The notes beneath the pieces were generated by a model. It had not been told where the DNA came from. It worked only from the letters and a program-made list of their open reading frames with translations, and ran no database searches. From Gammaproteobacteria bacterium (lineage in GTDB: Bacteria; Pseudomonadota; Gammaproteobacteria; Pseudomonadales; Azotimanducaceae), in assembly GCA_002690865.1 (NCBI GenBank), contig NZGG01000040.1, forward strand, positions 1 through 41,419: a DNA stretch of 41,419 bases. The letters are read 5' to 3'. Made by a program: the position numbers and the translations under genes. Positions 8,819 to 16,999 of the stretch are shown in pieces; positions within the stretch are counted from its first letter, which is position 1; each line of letters opens with the position of its first letter.

Positions 8819-8933
8819 AAGAGTGGAAAGCAAACCTCTTATCTAGGTGCATTTTCTGCTCTAGAAACAGTGTGCTATCTTATTCGCGGGCTACTAAAGC
8901 CTTAAAATCAATCAGCTTTATCAGGAGTTTATA

Positions 8934-10019
8934 ATGGCGCCAATTCCAAAGGGCGGGGTCGTCGCTGTGACCGGAGCATCCGGTTATATTGGCGGATGGT
9001 TGGTAAGAAAGTTACTAGATGGAGGGTACCGTGTTCGGGCCTGCGTTCGAGATGTAAACGACGAGGCGAAGAGTAATTTTCTAAAAAGCATGGGCGGGTT
9101 TTGCTCAGGGCGTCTTACTCTGCATTCGGCTGACCTAAACAGGTCTGGTGCTTTTGATGATATTTTCAGCGGATGTCACGGAGTGGCGCATGTTTCTCAT
9201 ATCAATGGTGAAGGCCATAAGGATGGTGGCTATGGCAACGACGAGTATGTCGCTAGGGTCAATGCTCAAATTCTGGCCAGTATTAATCAGGCCGAATCTG
9301 TCTCTCGGGTGATCGTAACCTCAAGTATTGCAGCGGTAGTGTCAGAATCAAATCCCGAAGAAATGCAAAAACGACCAGTCATTTATGAGGACAGATACCC
9401 CGATGAGGATAACCCTCGATTATCGGGATACTCTCGAAGCAAACAATATGCTGAACATCTATTCGAGGAAGCCGCGATGAAGAATGGCAGATGGGATGCG
9501 ATTATCTGTTGTCCCGGAGATAATGTCGGTCCTATTCAAGCAGAGCATCACGCTGATGGAGGCCCTTGGCAAGGTTTGATGAAAAAAATGCTACTCGGGC
9601 AATGTAACCCAGCAGTTCATGGTTATCGACCGTGGCATACTGTTGATGTGAGGGACACCGCTGCGGTGCAGATCGCAATCCTAGAGAGCGTTATGGTTCA
9701 AAATGGTGAGCGCTATATCGCTTTTAATGGGCAAAGAATTGATATTGAAGATGTCTGTCTTGGTATTAATCATCTTTTGCCCGAATTGGGCTATGCAACT
9801 CCGAATGTTATTGAAGACCTTGATGAAAAGGGTCTTGAACGCCGCGCACGACGTCGTGGAGTTTATGCAAGTACAGATCTGCGTAATGATCGAACGCTTG
9901 CTCTTGGTATTAACTATCGTGATCTCAATGTTTCACTAAGAGATATGGCCGAATCGTTGATCTTGATAGGTAAAGTTGATCCTGTTTTACGAACAGGATT
10001 TACCCTAAATAGGAATTAA
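8934..10019 (+). CDS. NAD(P)-dependent extended SDR (dihydroflavonol-4-reductase-like)
   Basis: A 361-residue extended short-chain dehydrogenase. The nucleotide-binding motif TGASGYIGG is at about residues 14-22 and the catalytic Tyr-Lys pair is YSRSK (Y166, K170). Upstream of it the TSSIAA segment supplies the serine. The overall plan is that of dihydroflavonol/cinnamoyl-CoA reductase relatives; in bacteria these reduce or dehydrogenate varied hydroxyl or keto substrates. A clear AGGAG site (8923-8927) lies six bases before the ATG and fixes the start. The following SDR starts two bases after its stop, so the two are one transcript. It resembles the SDR at 35831-36922 in its N-terminal region and in its C-terminal helix. 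Confidence 0.88.
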   Translation: MAPIPKGGVVAVTGASGYIGGWLVRKLLDGGYRVRACVRDVNDEAKSNFLKSMGGFCSGRLTLHSADLNRSGAFDDIFSGCHGVAHVSHINGEGHKDGGYGNDEYVARVNAQILASINQAESVSRVIVTSSIAAVVSESNPEEMQKRPVIYEDRYPDEDNPRLSGYSRSKQYAEHLFEEAAMKNGRWDAIICCPGDNVGPIQAEHHADGGPWQGLMKKMLLGQCNPAVHGYRPWHTVDVRDTAAVQIAILESVMVQNGERYIAFNGQRIDIEDVCLGINHLLPELGYATPNVIEDLDEKGLERRARRRGVYASTDLRNDRTLALGINYRDLNVSLRDMAESLILIGKVDPVLRTGFTLNRN

Positions 10020-10021
10020 AG

Positions 10022-10849
10022 ATGGAAAAACGACTTAGTCAGAAAGTAGCTTGGGTAACGGGCTCTTCGAGAGGTATTGGTAGGATTATTGCCGATCATT
10101 TAGCAAGTCTCGGAGCAGACGTGATTATTCATGGTACGACGCCTACGTCAACGCGACAGCTCAATGAGGCTAACTCTCTTTCTGCTGTGGCTGAAGAAAT
10201 TTCCGAGAAGCATAAGGTGCAGGTTAGGGCAGTTCATGGTGACCTCACAAAGCAAGAAGTGGTCATGGACATCGTTAGTGAAATCAGAACACATTTTGGC
10301 CGCATCGATATTTTAATCAATAATGCAGGAGGAGACATTGGCTCAAAGGGTGTCACAGCAGAAAATGCCGGTAAGCCTCTAGTGAATGATGCGTTGGAAA
10401 TATCCTTGCATGACGTAAAGACAATTATAGACCGTAATCTGATGACCTGTATCCTGTGCTGCCGTGAGGTAGCCCCGGAGATGGTAAAACGTAAGGAAGG
10501 CTGGATTGTTACGATTGGCAGTATTGCTGGCTTATCGGGTAGTTTTGCTGACGTATCCTACCGCGTTTCAAAGGCTGCGGTTCATCAGTATATGCGATGT
10601 CTAGCATCACAACTCAGAAGCGATGGGGTTTATGCAAACGTAATTGCTCCTGGGGAAATAATTACTCCTCGGTTCGAAGCAAGCAGGCCAACCGATGAAG
10701 ATCGAAAGAAGGTAACCGGAGACTTATCAAGGTATGGATGGCCTATCGAGGTAGCCAAAGCTGTAGAATTCTTTGTTACGAGTGATTCGTCCTATATCTC
10801 TGGCCAACTGTTACGGGTCGATGGCGGATCACAAACTTTCCCAGCTTGA
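10022..10849 (+). CDS. Classical SDR family oxidoreductase
   Basis: A 275-residue classical short-chain dehydrogenase. It has the TGSSRGIGR cofactor motif near the N-terminus, NNAGG, a catalytic tyrosine and lysine in YRVSK (Y180, K184), and a C-terminal ISGQLLRVDGG typical of FabG-like members. A short insertion around GSKGVTAENAGKPLVNDALE is seen before the active-site helix. It is co-transcribed with the extended SDR two bases upstream, so both may act on the same substrate, one at a keto or hydroxyl position and the other on an adjacent step. The exact reaction cannot be told. Confidence 0.88.
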   Translation: MEKRLSQKVAWVTGSSRGIGRIIADHLASLGADVIIHGTTPTSTRQLNEANSLSAVAEEISEKHKVQVRAVHGDLTKQEVVMDIVSEIRTHFGRIDILINNAGGDIGSKGVTAENAGKPLVNDALEISLHDVKTIIDRNLMTCILCCREVAPEMVKRKEGWIVTIGSIAGLSGSFADVSYRVSKAAVHQYMRCLASQLRSDGVYANVIAPGEIITPRFEASRPTDEDRKKVTGDLSRYGWPIEVAKAVEFFVTSDSSYISGQLLRVDGGSQTFPA

Positions 10850-11298
10850 ATCGTTTATTGATAGCGACTCAATAAAAATCCCGAGGGAAGAGAAAGTGCT
10901 TTAAGTGCGACAACAAATCACCATCGATTTAGAAGGTGCTCGTTGAGCTCAAAGTGTCCAAGTAAACTCGATACCCAAGATCCGAACTCAACCGAACAGC
11001 TATTCCTATTAGTTCTGGTTTTAAGCAAAGCCAGTATTGAGCTAATATTTGTAGAGAACGTTAGGTCTTGGGATTCTCCACGAAAAGTGAGCGGTAAGTC
11101 CATTAGTTATTGACGCCCGGCTACGAGTTCGTTTGCAGGATTCTTCAACTGCCGAATAACCATGTATCGCTCAGAAAAAGACTATAATCATAATAGTACG
11201 AGAAAATCGGCACCGCTTGCTTTCTTGCAAAAAAATTAATGTTAATTTCGAATACTACTCTGTATATTTTAGGAATAACGAACGAGAGAGATTCACCG
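10850..11298. other. Gene-poor spacer between the SDR pair and the TSP3 lipoprotein gene
   Basis: I find no convincing gene here. Just after the SDR stop, TTTATTGA (10854-10861) and TCAATAAA (10869-10876) form an 8-bp AT-rich stem with a 7-base loop; it lacks a T tract and is at best a weak terminator. Two minus-strand frames of about 60 codons have no ribosome site and no recognisable content. Confidence 0.5.
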
Positions 11299-11562
11299 AT
11301 GAAGCGTACTCTACTCTTAGCAGTCATTTTACAAGCATGCATTAGTTGCGGAGGTGGCGGCAGCGGAAGTTATTCTCAGTCACCACCACCTCAGGAGCAA
11401 AGCGGAACCGGGAACAACGAAGCGCAAGCATCAACTTCACCAAGCGAGTTTGATACGGATGGGGACGGTGCTCTGGACTACAAGGACCCTTTCCCCGGAA
11501 ATGCAGAACACTCAGTATCAAAAGCAGTACCAGAAACGATTGAATTATTAAGGCAGAGGTAA
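11299..11562 (+). CDS. Small lipoprotein with a TSP3 calcium-binding repeat
   Basis: An 87-residue protein with an N-terminal signal (KRTLLLAVILQA) and a lipobox-like ending. Cys17, followed by GGGG, is the likely lipidated residue; LQAC at residue 14 is an alternative. After a Gly/Ser/Pro-rich linker comes one thrombospondin type 3 repeat, FDTDGDGALDYKDPFP (about residues 51-66), with the aspartate ladder that binds calcium. The start at 11299 is preferred over the longer frame from 11239 because GAGAGAG (11284-11290) sits eight bases before it and the signal peptide begins there. Five bases separate it from the larger exported TSP3 protein, so the two probably work together at the cell surface. 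Confidence 0.72.
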   Translation: MKRTLLLAVILQACISCGGGGSGSYSQSPPPQEQSGTGNNEAQASTSPSEFDTDGDGALDYKDPFPGNAEHSVSKAVPETIELLRQR

Positions 11563-11567
11563 CCTAG

Positions 11568-13343
11568 ATGAGCAGACTTCTAACGCTGTCAGGAATATTC
11601 GTAATTATCCTCTCGGCTCCATCACTCGCTGATTTAAATAGAGATGACATGGCCAAAGATAAACCAGTCTGGACCGATCACTGGCTGAGTCTCATCCACC
11701 AATTCCAAGTGAATATCCCTTTTAATCAATTAAACAAACACTTATGTTTAATTTCACAGACCAATTATCAGGAATATACCAACCTAAACAGTAGTAACGA
11801 GACTCCTGCGCATGCCTACCTCACCAATGTAAGAGAGCGGGATTGTGGGATAGATATGTATAACGAGGGTGGCGTCGTTCAAGCTAGTCAGGCAAGTCCT
11901 AGTTCACCAATTAAGCTTAACTTCTGGCGAAGCCCCAGTAGCGAACGCACACGCAACAATATAGAAGTGGAAGTTTTTGAGGAGGCCTCTCAAGAAAACA
12001 TCTTCGGTATTATGAATCTCAATATCGAAATCATAGGCCTCCTCTCTAACAAAATGCTCCTAAAATGGTTCTCAACCTCCGAAGAATTCACAGAAGAAAC
12101 AATTCGTTATCAAGTTGCAGAGTACTTAGATGGCGTCTTGATAGATCCAACCCTTGAACCTGGACAAAAGGAAGAATTCTACGGGGTCGATATCCTATAT
12201 AACACAGATACAGGGACTGGTTTTGGCTCCATTATCTCAAAATTCTTTCGATCCACATCATATAGTTCGTTCGGTGGCGGTCTTTATCCCTCTGGGACCC
12301 CAATTGTATCTGAAGCAACCAACGTGGCTTTCGACGATAATCATATTTATGCAGTCCGTACACGGGATTTAAACCTTTCTGGTAATCTTGGATCCGAAGC
12401 AGTGGCGTATGAAGCTTGCATTAATCGCTCCCAGTACTGGACTTATGTGCCTGCCTTTGGCTACGGTGTTTATGATGAAAATGGAGATCGCGTGACGACA
12501 GAATTCATTGGTCAAACGACGAATAGCAGTGGTAATACAATTTCCTTTCAATGGACAGATGTGAGCGGAGAGGGTGACTTTTATCTCGTTACGCCAACGG
12601 CATGTCGATCTCTTAAGGACGGACAAGTACTATATGATACAAATTTAGATACCTGCCCTTCCTCAAATGGTAGTGGTATAGCAGATCTCCCGACAGGAGA
12701 GATATCAGATCTTGTGACGATCGAGGATGCCTCAGGTAATGAATATCTCGTCAGGCAGCTGGTTGAGCGGCGCGCCTATTCTGAAGTGGACATGGCTGTC
12801 TGTGAGACAACCGCATTTATGGAATTGCGAGAAGCTGCGGGCGAGGATGCTGGTAGTAGCGGACTCAGAACTGTTAAGACGCCGAATCACAGTTTCTTTG
12901 AAAACACTTGGATTGAAACGAATACTCCGCCATCCGGCGCTGTTCTTGCCAACAGCTGGAAGGACGACGCCGATCGAGATCCTGTCTTTTCTGGAAACGA
13001 GTTCTTACCTCTGGACGACGCAGACTCCGATGGAACTTTGAACTTCCAAGACGCTTTTCCTCTCGATGCTGAGAGAAACACCGATTCCGACTATGACGGT
13101 ATCGATGATGCTGAAGACAGCGATACCCTACAATTTAGTTTTGATCACTCTTCCTTTTCGGCTTCCAATGCGACAGAAGTAATAACACGATCAATGGTAC
13201 CGAGGGCAACACCAGTAACACCCTGTCCAGGGGGCAGTGAGGGGTCAATCTGTTGGGATGTTGAACAAATACCACTCTGTCCACCAGGGGGCAGTCAGGG
13301 GTCAATCTGTTGGAATTTTGAACTAAACGAGATCAGTCCATAA
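11568..13343 (+). CDS. Large exported protein with TSP3 repeats and a Cys-rich tail repeat
   Basis: A 591-residue protein of unknown function. A cleavable signal peptide, LLTLSGIFVIILSAPSLA, ends about residue 22. The body (about residues 30-470) is not recognised. Around residues 482-522 there are two TSP3-type calcium motifs, DDADSDGTLNFQDAFP and DTDSDYDGIDDAEDSD. At the C-terminus a unit of the form CP(P)GGSxGSICW occurs twice (C553-W563 and C571-W582), with two cysteines per unit. The gene follows the TSP3 lipoprotein with a five-base gap and both carry the same motif, so an exported calcium-dependent pair is likely. No enzyme signature was found. The 3' end converges on the DUF952 gene. 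Confidence 0.7.
   Translation: MSRLLTLSGIFVIILSAPSLADLNRDDMAKDKPVWTDHWLSLIHQFQVNIPFNQLNKHLCLISQTNYQEYTNLNSSNETPAHAYLTNVRERDCGIDMYNEGGVVQASQASPSSPIKLNFWRSPSSERTRNNIEVEVFEEASQENIFGIMNLNIEIIGLLSNKMLLKWFSTSEEFTEETIRYQVAEYLDGVLIDPTLEPGQKEEFYGVDILYNTDTGTGFGSIISKFFRSTSYSSFGGGLYPSGTPIVSEATNVAFDDNHIYAVRTRDLNLSGNLGSEAVAYEACINRSQYWTYVPAFGYGVYDENGDRVTTEFIGQTTNSSGNTISFQWTDVSGEGDFYLVTPTACRSLKDGQVLYDTNLDTCPSSNGSGIADLPTGEISDLVTIEDASGNEYLVRQLVERRAYSEVDMAVCETTAFMELREAAGEDAGSSGLRTVKTPNHSFFENTWIETNTPPSGAVLANSWKDDADRDPVFSGNEFLPLDDADSDGTLNFQDAFPLDAERNTDSDYDGIDDAEDSDTLQFSFDHSSFSASNATEVITRSMVPRATPVTPCPGGSEGSICWDVEQIPLCPPGGSQGSICWNFELNEISP
13223..13313 (+). repeat. Tandem coding repeat in the C-terminus of the exported TSP3 protein
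   Basis: Two near-identical DNA copies lie at 13223-13256 and 13277-13313. Both carry a CTGTCC start, a GGGGGCAGT core and an ending in GGGGTCAATCTGTTGG. They differ by a three-base insertion and a few substitutions, so this is a recent in-frame duplication coding for the CPGGSxGSICW unit. Confidence 0.85.
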
Positions 13344-13366
13344 TGATAGTAGCTAAACCGAAGAAC

Positions 13367-13729
13367 CTATTGCTCGCTCTGGAGTAGAACATCTTTTGGT
13401 AGAGCAAAGGCTCCTCTTTCGATGCGCCACCGCTTAACCACTTGAGATATGGATAAATCACCATATAAATGGGGAAACGATCCAGAACGTTCGCCAGTCG
13501 AACCAGAGTATTCAAAAATGAGACTTCCTTTCAAAGCAGTTTCATCAATTTGAAGCAGCACTACCTGCGCATGTTCGGAAAAAAAGAGAGCTAATGTAAG
13601 AGACAACTGGCTAGAAGTCGAAAAATGAATGAACCCGTCTTTTCGGTCTAGGTCTGTAACAACGAAACTTGTCTTTGAGGCTCTCTCCCATTCCTCTAGC
13701 GTTAGCACCTTGTATAGATCAATAGCCAT
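13367..13729 (-). CDS. DUF952 domain protein
   Basis: A 120-residue protein of the DUF952 family. The pattern is an N-terminal LYKVLTLEEWERA, then DRKDGFIHFSTSSQ, a stretch of hydrophobic strands VVLLQID and the closing FPHLYGDL. These are the conserved landmarks of the family, whose fold resembles ADP-ribosyltransferases, though no activity is established. It is cytoplasmic, with no signal. It is transcribed towards the exported TSP3 gene with 23 bases between the two stops, and away from the flagellin gene. Confidence 0.8.
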   Translation of the reverse strand: MAIDLYKVLTLEEWERASKTSFVVTDLDRKDGFIHFSTSSQLSLTLALFFSEHAQVVLLQIDETALKGSLIFEYSGSTGERSGSFPHLYGDLSISQVVKRWRIERGAFALPKDVLLQSEQ

Positions 13730-13924
13730 CTGAAACTAAGTTTTCTGAGGAGCAATGGTGAACATCATAGCAAACGATGTTGTAACCAAATATAAAGAGG
13801 ACAATTCATTTTCGCACCAAAAATAAACACTTTTATTATAACGGAACTGTTCCCGTCCTAACTAACGCACGTAAATATTCACTAATAACCCTTCCTGAAA
13901 AATCAAAAACCCCCTATAAATCAC

Positions 13925-13951
13925 TAAAGTTAGGTAAATTATTGCCGATTA
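13925..13951 (+). promoter_or_regulatory. Sigma-28 (FliA) promoter of the flagellin gene
   Basis: TAAAGTTA at 13925-13932, an 11-base spacer and GCCGATTA at 13944-13951 match the FliA consensus TAAAGTTT-N11-GCCGATAA in all but two positions. It lies about 90 bases upstream of the flagellin ATG. This ties the gene to the late flagellar regulon. The rest of the 313-base gap (13730-14042) shows nothing else clear. Confidence 0.85.
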
Positions 13952-14042
13952 TTACTACGAGCGGCAGAGGTTTGCCACCAAAATTTAAGAAACGCACTAT
14001 TTTGAGGCTCTTTTGATCAAAGTAGTCAATTGAGTAAAAAAT

Positions 14043-15203
14043 ATGACTGGTATCCTTTCCATTAATGCATCGGCCCCTGGAGTAAACCGGGCGCTCAACA
14101 CTGCAGTCAAGGAAGCAGGAATCGCAATGGAGAGGCTTGCCTCCGGGAAAAAAATTAACTCAGCAGCCGATGATGCAGCAGGCTTTTCTATCGCCGAGAC
14201 TATGACCTCTCAAATAAAGGGGCTAAATAGGGCCGTGCAAAATATCAATGATGCAATTTCGTTAGTCACTACTGCTCAAGCGACTACAAAAGAAATCACA
14301 GATATTGTTCAAAGGATTCGCGAATTAACCGTTCAAAGTCTGAACGAATTAAACACCCAGTCAGATAAGGAATTTTTACAGCTAGAAATTGATGCATTAG
14401 TGGCACAAATCGATAAGATCGCGACGCAGTCAAGCTTTAATGGCCAGAACTATCACGGGAATACAATGTATTCAATTCAGACTGGCATAAACGATGGCGA
14501 CCAGCTTCATTTCCATACTAACTATGTAAGCTCATCTTTCCTAGGCAATGCTTTAGCAAACGTTCAAAGCGCTAGCACTATTACAGATTCACTATCTTCC
14601 GTAACCGTAAACAGCGGAAATTGGGATGATAATTCCAATAAGTTTGCGGTCAATGATCTTATTTTATTTTCAACCTTTGATCCACCCCACTCAGAGACAG
14701 GGACGCAGGGATATCAAATTGTCAATGTGGTCGATAATGAAGATGGCTCTCAAACACTAACGCTCAATGGACAGATAGAGGATCAAGCAAGTATCTTTGC
14801 AGGTAATAATATCCTCGCTTTCGTCGTGGCAGAATTTGAGTTTCCTGAGGGTGGCGGCTTCAATCTCATCAGTAATGGTGGTAGCAAAAGCTTGGCTAAT
14901 TTAGATATTACTAATTCAGATAAGACATCTGGAGCACTGGCTAGTATTGATGCCGCACTTCGCTCACTCAATACTGGAGCGGTTCGACTGGGCGTCACTG
15001 AAAACAGATTGCAATTTTCTGTTTCTAATTTGCTAGGTACTGGCTTAGCGACCGAAGCCGCGCGCTCACGAATTCAAGATACGGACTTTGCCGTCGAAAG
15101 TGCACGTCTCGCAAAAAGCATGGTCCTCAAGCAAAGTACAACGGCAATGCTTTCGCAATCCAACGCCCAATCAGAATTGGTCCTCTCTCTCATCAAAGAC
15201 TAG
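14043..15203 (+). CDS. fliC: Flagellin
   Basis: A 386-residue flagellin, the filament subunit exported through the flagellar type III machinery. The conserved N-terminal D0/D1 region contains ERLASGKKINSAADDAAGFSIAETM and LNRAVQNINDAISLVTTAQ. The C-terminal part, TEAARSRIQDTDFAVESARLAKSM and the final LKQSTTAMLSQSN, is also typical. The centre (about residues 165-285) is the variable, surface-exposed part. The first residues, MTGILSINASAPGVNRALN, differ from the usual start MAxxINTN. TGAG at 14031 gives a weak ribosome site eight bases before the ATG. It is an isolated gene here, without other flagellar genes, but has its own sigma-28 promoter. Confidence 0.95.
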   Translation: MTGILSINASAPGVNRALNTAVKEAGIAMERLASGKKINSAADDAAGFSIAETMTSQIKGLNRAVQNINDAISLVTTAQATTKEITDIVQRIRELTVQSLNELNTQSDKEFLQLEIDALVAQIDKIATQSSFNGQNYHGNTMYSIQTGINDGDQLHFHTNYVSSSFLGNALANVQSASTITDSLSSVTVNSGNWDDNSNKFAVNDLILFSTFDPPHSETGTQGYQIVNVVDNEDGSQTLTLNGQIEDQASIFAGNNILAFVVAEFEFPEGGGFNLISNGGSKSLANLDITNSDKTSGALASIDAALRSLNTGAVRLGVTENRLQFSVSNLLGTGLATEAARSRIQDTDFAVESARLAKSMVLKQSTTAMLSQSNAQSELVLSLIKD

Positions 15204-15222
15204 TACTAGGGAAAATTAACAC

Positions 15223-15591
15223 CTAGGCTGCAGTAATCCCCAATCTCGCTTCCGCGAGTTCGTTCTTTTCCGGAATATCATTTAATACCCACGAATCATT
15301 TAAAAGTCTGGTGGAATACTGTCTGTTATAAAGAAAAGGCATCACTAATTGGAACAACCCGAGTGTCAATAAAGATAGGATTAGGTGTGATAAACCAATA
15401 GTAATTTCACCGCGGAAGATAGGCACAAAAAAACCAAACAAAAAATAGGTCCAGGTATATCCAACGAAGAGTGTGCCCTCGATTCCTGACTCTTTATGCC
15501 TTATCTTAATTTCTTCCTGCCAGCCAAACAAAATAACGCCCACAAAAAGCGGTAAGAAGACGGCCAGTAAAATTAATAAGTACCCAATAAT
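15223..15591 (-). CDS. Small membrane protein, unknown
   Basis: A protein of at least 106 residues with membrane segments around GYTWTYFLFGFFVPIF and GLSHLILSLLTLGLFQLVM, ending LYNRQYSTRLLNDSWVLND. The last stretch resembles cytoplasmic tails of small bacterial membrane proteins ending in a 'Y-rLl--GW' pattern; no function is known. The nearest ordinary start is GTG at 15543. However, the frame stays open for 16 further codons (IIGYLLILLAVFLPLFV), which form another hydrophobic segment, and a strong GGGGAG site lies at 15597-15602, six bases before an ATT codon at 15591. The coordinates given include this extension. The annotation of the start is therefore uncertain. It converges on the flagellin gene. 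Confidence 0.6.
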   Translation of the reverse strand: MIGYLLILLAVFLPLFVGVILFGWQEEIKIRHKESGIEGTLFVGYTWTYFLFGFFVPIFRGEITIGLSHLILSLLTLGLFQLVMPFLYNRQYSTRLLNDSWVLNDIPEKNELAEARLGITAA

Positions 15592-15805
15592 TTATATCTC
15601 CCCAATGTCAGTTACGGTTCTTTACCGCACGGACATCTTTTAGTGCAATACATCTGAAGATTCATCAGCTTATTACTAAGCTATAATGTAGTAATATCAC
15701 GCTACAAAGCTCGTTACAAAGAGCAATGGCCGACTTGGATTATTGTGACGACTAAACGAGCTTTTTCAAGTCTTAATGGAAACGTCGACAGGATGGATAC
15801 TAAGA

Positions 15806-16951
15806 ATGAAATTGAATGATTGCCACAACTTCCATGATTTTAGAAAGTTAGCGAAACGTCGCTTGCCAAGTCCGATCTTTAACTACATAGATGGAGCTGC
15901 AGAAGACGAAACAACCTACGCAAGAAATACTGCCAGTTTCGAGCAGTGTGATCTTGTGCCCAATGTGTTAAGGGGAACAGAGAAGATCGATCAAAGCGTC
16001 GAAGTTATGGGCCAGAAACTTGAGATGCCGATCTACTGTTCACCAACAGCATTACAAAGGGTTTTTCATCACGAAGGTGAAAATGCCGTCGCAGCGGCCG
16101 CTAGCAAGTATGGAACGCTATTTGGCGTATCGTCTCTTGGTACTGCAAGTCTTAGCGATATCAGAAAGCAATATCATGGTCCTCAGTGCTTTCAATTCTA
16201 TTTTCACAAGGATAGAGGACTAAATCAGTCAATGCTTGAGTCAGCAAAAAATGCAGATGTTGATGTTCTTATGCTGACTGTTGACACCATCACTGGAGGT
16301 AAAAGGGAGAGAGATCTTAGGACGGGTTTTTCAATTCCTTTTAAGCTTACTTTAAGTGGACTTGTACAATTTATTATTAAGCCCAACTGGGGACTGAACT
16401 ATATCACTCATCCCAAGTTTGGCTTTCCTCAACTTGATCAGTTTGTCGATATGTCCTCCGGATCAGTCTCCGTTGGAAAATACTTTACCGATATGCTTGA
16501 TCCCACGATGACCTGGAATGATGTGGAAAAAATAGTTCAATTTTGGAACGGACAGTTCTGTCTTAAAGGTATTATGAGTGTCAGTGACGCAAAGCGTGCA
16601 GTTGATATTGGTTGTACTGGGATTGTCGTATCAAATCATGGTGGAAGGCAACTTGATGGCAGTCGGTCTTCTTTCGACCAGCTGGCGGAAATTGTTGATG
16701 CTGTCGGTAATGATATCGATGTCATTATGGACAGCGGAATACAAAGGGGCAGTCATGTTTTAAAAGCACTGTCTCTTGGCGCAAAAGCTGTTGGTGGAGG
16801 ACGCTTTTATTTATATGCACTTGCAGCAGCAGGTCAGGCCGGTGTCGAGCGAGCCTTAGAGATCATGCGCACTGATATTGAGCGTGACATGAGATTGGTT
16901 GGGGCCAAAAAAATAAGTGAGCTCTCCGTTGATAACTTGCGCTTCAGATGA
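15806..16951 (+). CDS. FMN-dependent alpha-hydroxy acid dehydrogenase (L-lactate dehydrogenase-like)
   Basis: A TIM-barrel FMN enzyme that oxidises L-2-hydroxy acids. Counted from the ATG at 15806 it has 381 residues and begins MKLNDCHNFHDFRKLAKRRLPSPIF, which is how LldD-type proteins start; a longer frame from 15776 is less likely. The catalytic His278 and Arg281 lie in SNHGGRQLDG, and the FMN-phosphate loop DSGIQRGSHVLKALSLGAKAVGGGRF follows. Asp-rich LTVDTITGGKRERDLRTGF is also typical. The substrate may be lactate or a longer hydroxy acid. It heads a block with the duplicated lipoprotein and the SUMF1/hydrolase gene, 48 bases upstream of the former. Confidence 0.9.
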   Translation: MKLNDCHNFHDFRKLAKRRLPSPIFNYIDGAAEDETTYARNTASFEQCDLVPNVLRGTEKIDQSVEVMGQKLEMPIYCSPTALQRVFHHEGENAVAAAASKYGTLFGVSSLGTASLSDIRKQYHGPQCFQFYFHKDRGLNQSMLESAKNADVDVLMLTVDTITGGKRERDLRTGFSIPFKLTLSGLVQFIIKPNWGLNYITHPKFGFPQLDQFVDMSSGSVSVGKYFTDMLDPTMTWNDVEKIVQFWNGQFCLKGIMSVSDAKRAVDIGCTGIVVSNHGGRQLDGSRSSFDQLAEIVDAVGNDIDVIMDSGIQRGSHVLKALSLGAKAVGGGRFYLYALAAAGQAGVERALEIMRTDIERDMRLVGAKKISELSVDNLRFR

Positions 16952-16999
16952 TTTTATGGAGTATTGGATCGGTATTTCTTAAATAGGTGGAGGCTGTAT

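Noticed and set aside
10918-11103. 61-codon minus-strand frame in the gap after the SDR pair
   Set aside because: There is no ribosome site before the ATG and nothing recognisable in the product, so it was not listed as a gene.
11239-11298. Longer start for the TSP3 lipoprotein
   Set aside because: The 20 extra residues would precede the signal peptide, and a purine-rich site lies at the inner ATG (11299).
16964-16999. Longer start for the duplicated lipoprotein
   Set aside because: The site GGTGGAGG and the lipoprotein signal both favour the ATG at 17000.
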